Source: Treponema sp.
GTDB lineage: Bacteria; Spirochaetota; Spirochaetia; Treponematales; Treponemataceae
Reading direction: 5' to 3'
Assembly (NCBI GenBank): GCA_018384055.1
Contig: JAHAZL010000082.1
Span: forward strand, 1 to 44,606
Length of the DNA stretch: 44,606 nucleotides
The position numbers and the translations under genes were made by a program. The notes beneath the pieces are model-generated. The model saw only the letters and a program-made list of their open reading frames with translations, made no database searches and was not told the origin of the DNA. Positions within the stretch are counted from its first letter, which is position 1; each line of letters opens with the position of its first letter. Shown piece after piece: positions 41,938 through 44,606 of this stretch.

Positions 41938-43344
41938 ATGCGCATAAAAAAACAGATATCCCTACTCATCATAACGCTTCTTGTTTTGCACCTGGCATGC
42001 ATCATTCTTTTTCCAATGTTCTATTACATGCAGACTTCCGATTCCGACCTGATGAAAAAATATCGGGACGAAAGGCAGAGAAACCCTTCAGTTCTGTCAG
42101 AAAAAAGCTGGAATCAGATTCAGAAATTCATTGAGTCAAAACCACACGACCTTGAAGTTCTTGTAATCCACCACGGGAAGGTTACTTTTTCGTCTTTTCC
42201 TGACATTCCAAGGGGGATGGAAGTAACTTTCAATTCTTTCTACCCATACCTGAAGAACACACTCTGCGACTACGACTATCAGATTCAGTCTTTCTATAAG
42301 TCTAACGACGAAATCTTCATTACGAAGGAAGCAAAAATAAACATGGACCGCGACTACATGAACAACAGCGGCCTCATTATCAGCAGAAGAAACATCAACT
42401 CCCATTCAATCAACAAATCCTTAAGGCTCAAGGGCATGGTTCCTTTCTACCTGGTAATCGTTGTAATGGAACTCGTCTTCATTGTTTTTGCTTTCTTCAT
42501 AATCAGGATCATCTCCAATTCTGTAATAAGACTAAAGCAGGCAACGGAAAACATCATCAGCGGAGACATAGGAACTCCAGTCGACACTTTCCTTAATAAA
42601 AGTGAAGCAGATGAAATTTCAAGCCTTGCTGAAAACCTTGAAAAGATGAGGATTAACCTCAAGGAAAACATTGAGACAAAATCCCGCTTCATCATGGGAA
42701 TCAGCCACGACTTAAGGACTCCTGTAGCACTCATCAAGGGATATTCGGAAGCCATAGAAGACGGTGTTATCTGCGGGGACAGCCTCTGCAAGTCAGCCTG
42801 CCTCATAAACCAGAATGCAGTCCGTCTTGAGGAAATGATCAATGACCTGATCAACTATGTTAAGCTTAACAATACGGACTGGAAGCAGAACCTTACTTCC
42901 ATTGCCCTGAAACCTCAGCTTGAATCATACCTCTGCAACATGAGGTGTGCGGCAGACATTTACAGGCGCAAGGTAACGGGGAACTTCAACATACCGGAAA
43001 ACCTTACGGTCAAAATGGACGCAAACCTTTTTCAGCGCGTAATAGAAAACCTGTTTACAAATGCCTTGAGATACACAAGGGATGGTGACGAAATTTCACT
43101 GAAGGCCTACCTCAACAGCAACAATACACCTGTAGTTATCTTTAGGGATACAGGCCCTGGAATTGACAAGAAGGACCAGCAGAAGGTATTTGAACTGTTT
43201 TTCAGGGGAACAAATTCTAGACGAGAAGACGGCATGGGAATTGGACTTGCTGTCGTAAAAACCATCATCGAAAGCCACGGATGGAACATTGAAATAAATT
43301 CGGAACTCAACAAGGGGACAGAATTCATCATTACACTGAACTGA
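41938..43344 (+). CDS. Sensor histidine kinase
   Basis: A 468-residue membrane kinase. Helices at about 6-30 and 168-191 flank an extracytoplasmic sensing domain of about 135 residues with no known ligand-binding motif recognised. A HAMP linker follows (about 192-245), then HisKA with H257 in ISHDLRTPVALIKGYSEA, and the HATPase domain with NLFTNALRYT (N box), DTGPGI (G1) and GMGIGLAVV (G2). It should phosphorylate the adjacent regulator. Its last 14 bases overlap the 3' end of miaA on the other strand. Confidence 0.94.
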   Translation: MRIKKQISLLIITLLVLHLACIILFPMFYYMQTSDSDLMKKYRDERQRNPSVLSEKSWNQIQKFIESKPHDLEVLVIHHGKVTFSSFPDIPRGMEVTFNSFYPYLKNTLCDYDYQIQSFYKSNDEIFITKEAKINMDRDYMNNSGLIISRRNINSHSINKSLRLKGMVPFYLVIVVMELVFIVFAFFIIRIISNSVIRLKQATENIISGDIGTPVDTFLNKSEADEISSLAENLEKMRINLKENIETKSRFIMGISHDLRTPVALIKGYSEAIEDGVICGDSLCKSACLINQNAVRLEEMINDLINYVKLNNTDWKQNLTSIALKPQLESYLCNMRCAADIYRRKVTGNFNIPENLTVKMDANLFQRVIENLFTNALRYTRDGDEISLKAYLNSNNTPVVIFRDTGPGIDKKDQQKVFELFFRGTNSRREDGMGIGLAVVKTIIESHGWNIEINSELNKGTEFIITLN

Positions 43345-44272
43345 TGAAATCCCCTACAAGCATTGCAACCCTATCCTTATCATCTGCATCAACCGTAACG
43401 GCACCGGGAATTCCGCGCATGAAGGTGTACTGTTTTTTTGCGTAGTGATGGCTGTCGTTCTTTATCTTTTCCTTTACCTGATCAACAGAAAGTCCGTCTA
43501 TAAAAAATTCGCTGTATCCGATGGCTTTCATGGCAGGTGTATCCTTCGTGTATCCCATGGATTTTAATTTTTCAATTTCTTCAGCAAGGCCTTCTTCAAA
43601 CATCTTTTCTACCCGAAGGTCAATCCTTCTGTAAAGGTCATCCTTATCCCGGTTTAAAATTATAGTAAGGAATTCATATTGACTTCTAGGAACATCCGGC
43701 AAAGCATAGGAACTTAAGGGTTTCCCGGAAGTATAAAAGACTTCCAAAGCACGGCAAATCCTGTATTCATCATTAATGTTGATTTTCCGGGCACTCAAAG
43801 GATCAACAATTTTAAGTTCTGCATAAAGGGATTCTTTTCCAAGTTCCGCAAGTTTTTCCTTTATATGTACACGGATTTTTTCATCGCTTTCTGGAGTTGT
43901 GGGAGCTCCAAGGATAAAGTTGCGGGCATAAAATCCTGTACCGCCGCAAAGGACAGGAACATTCTTTCTGGACCAGATTTCACCGCAAAGTCTGTCTGCT
44001 TCTTCCATGAATTCACCGAGCCCAAACTGAATGGCCGGGTCAGCAAAATCAACAAGATGATATGGAACGGCAGCTCTTTCTTCCGGAGTCGGTTTTGCAG
44101 TTCCTATGTCAAAATATTTATATACGGCCTGACTGTCGCAGCTAAGGATTTCGGCCTTGTTTTTAAAATCAAAAAGACTGCCGCTCCCGAACAATTCAAG
44201 AGTCAAGGCAGTCTTTCCCGTAGCTGTAGGTGCAAAAAATACGATGACAGGAATTTTTGCAGAATCAGCCAT
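43331..44272 (-). CDS. miaA: tRNA dimethylallyltransferase
   Basis: A 313-residue enzyme that transfers dimethylallyl from DMAPP to A37 of tRNAs reading UNN codons. The P-loop-like FFAPTATGKTAL spans 12-23; ILSCDSQAVYKYFDIGTAKPTPEE near 43-66 is the substrate loop; VPVLCGGTGFYARNFILG near 106-123 and the DEYRICRALEVFYTSGKPLS segment near 167-186 complete the pattern. It begins five bases after the rpoZ-like gene. It draws on DMAPP from the IspG pathway. Confidence 0.96.
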   Translation of the reverse strand: MADSAKIPVIVFFAPTATGKTALTLELFGSGSLFDFKNKAEILSCDSQAVYKYFDIGTAKPTPEERAAVPYHLVDFADPAIQFGLGEFMEEADRLCGEIWSRKNVPVLCGGTGFYARNFILGAPTTPESDEKIRVHIKEKLAELGKESLYAELKIVDPLSARKININDEYRICRALEVFYTSGKPLSSYALPDVPRSQYEFLTIILNRDKDDLYRRIDLRVEKMFEEGLAEEIEKLKSMGYTKDTPAMKAIGYSEFFIDGLSVDQVKEKIKNDSHHYAKKQYTFMRGIPGAVTVDADDKDRVAMLVGDFISSV

Positions 44273-44277
44273 GAAAG

Positions 44278-44499
44278 TTAGTTTTTCTTATCTTCGATTG
44301 CGTACTGAACTTCTCCAGTAAAGAGCTGACGGGCAGCAAGGCTTACAACCTTACCGTCGTTTTCATCAACAATGCTGGAAATATCAGGATCATTATACAT
44401 GGCAAGCTTGGCAAGCTGGTAAGCACGGCGGCTAGCAGCCACAGTAATACCATACATTCCACCCTTGAATTTTGAAAGTTCTTCTAATGGGAAAATCAT
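44278..44499 (-). CDS. rpoZ: RNA polymerase omega subunit-like protein
   Basis: A 73-residue protein. SRRAYQLAKLAMYN (23-36) and KVVSLAARQLFTGEVQYAI (50-68) resemble the RxxELAK and K-V-x-x-A-x-x-E-I-x-x-G motifs of omega, though the usual Glu after Ala-x-x is missing. The start at 44499 is preceded by AGGGG eight to nine bases upstream; longer in-frame starts would lie inside the promoter. miaA follows by five bases. The omega call is by pattern and should be treated as probable. Confidence 0.72.
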   Translation of the reverse strand: MIFPLEELSKFKGGMYGITVAASRRAYQLAKLAMYNDPDISSIVDENDGKVVSLAARQLFTGEVQYAIEDKKN

Positions 44500-44527
44500 C
44501 TCACACACCCCTAAAATAAAGTAATTC

Positions 44528-44556
44528 ATTATATATTGTATAGTATTCTTATGCAA
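44528..44556 (-). promoter_or_regulatory. Promoter for rpoZ-miaA
   Basis: Minus strand TTGCAT (44551-44556), 17 bases, TATAAT (44528-44533). Transcription is expected near 44520, giving a leader of about 20 bases with the AGGGG ribosome-binding site before 44499. Confidence 0.75.
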
Positions 44557-44606
44557 GTATCTTAATTTTAAAAATAATCATTTTACATTTTTTTTAGGAA
44601 ACATTC

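Noticed and set aside
44500..44556. Longer start for the rpoZ-like gene
   Set aside because: The upstream codons lie in the TTGCAT/TATAAT promoter and the short leader, and AGGGG supports 44499.
1..44606. CRISPR array, defence island, prophage or transposon
   Set aside because: No regularly spaced repeats, cas genes, integrase, transposase or phage structural genes were recognised; nearly all bases are explained by housekeeping, surface and motility genes.

Overview
The window looks like a chromosomal segment of a host-associated Treponema or a close relative (Spirochaetota). The evidence is a long spirochete-type motility operon (flbD-motAB-fliLMY-fliOPQR-flhBAFG, followed by a fliA-fapA operon), a bacterial V-type ATPase operon with the reduced spirochete/Bacteroidetes subunit set (E, DUF2764, A, B, D, I, K), and miaA beside an rpoZ-like gene. 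No rRNA, tRNA, CRISPR array, transposase or prophage gene was found. The organism is inferred from gene content only.

Layout. (1) 1-2.8 kb is visibly more AT-rich than the rest. It holds the 3' part of a CotH-kinase gene, a palindromic repeat element, and a DUF4956 / VTC-domain gene pair on the opposite strand. (2) 2.8-8.1 kb, plus strand, is a surface-polysaccharide block: two GT4 glycosyltransferases, a WbaP-type initiating phosphosugar transferase, and an Omp85-like outer-membrane protein tightly coupled to it. (3) 8.1-12.8 kb, minus strand, holds a secreted TPR protein, ispG (isoprenoid synthesis), and feoB-feoA (ferrous iron uptake). (4) 12.9-14.4 kb is a GH26-like glycoside hydrolase without a signal peptide, with its own terminator. 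(5) 14.5-22 kb is the V-ATPase operon, closed by a strong terminator; galM follows. (6) 23.1-41 kb is motility. A sigma70-type promoter drives a 265-aa membrane protein, fliA, fapA and two small uncharacterised genes. The larger flbD-to-flhG block is headed by a near-perfect FliA (sigma28) promoter, with further FliA-type sites before fliL and at the flhF/flhG junction. (7) 41.2-43.3 kb is a plus-strand OmpR-type response regulator and histidine kinase, convergent with miaA and the rpoZ-like gene at the right end.

How the genes work together. The polysaccharide block builds and perhaps exports a surface glycan. The V-ATPase carries the Na+-site signature in its K subunit, which suggests Na+ coupling. 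The flagellar block encodes the export gate, the switch, the stator and the FlhF/FlhG placement system. Promoter reading suggests that sigma70 makes FliA and FliA then drives the main operon.

The points most worth a second look are the CotH/VTC/DUF4956 trio, candidate leaderless mRNAs for ispG, feoA and galM, the Jag_N-like N-terminus on FapA, the altered FliY with a Met/Gly/Gln-rich linker, the Omp85-like protein behind wbaP, and the uncharacterised partners of fliA. No complete, clearly novel system can be proved from the sequence alone. No stretch longer than 300 bases lacks a gene; the longest gap is 40955-41223.
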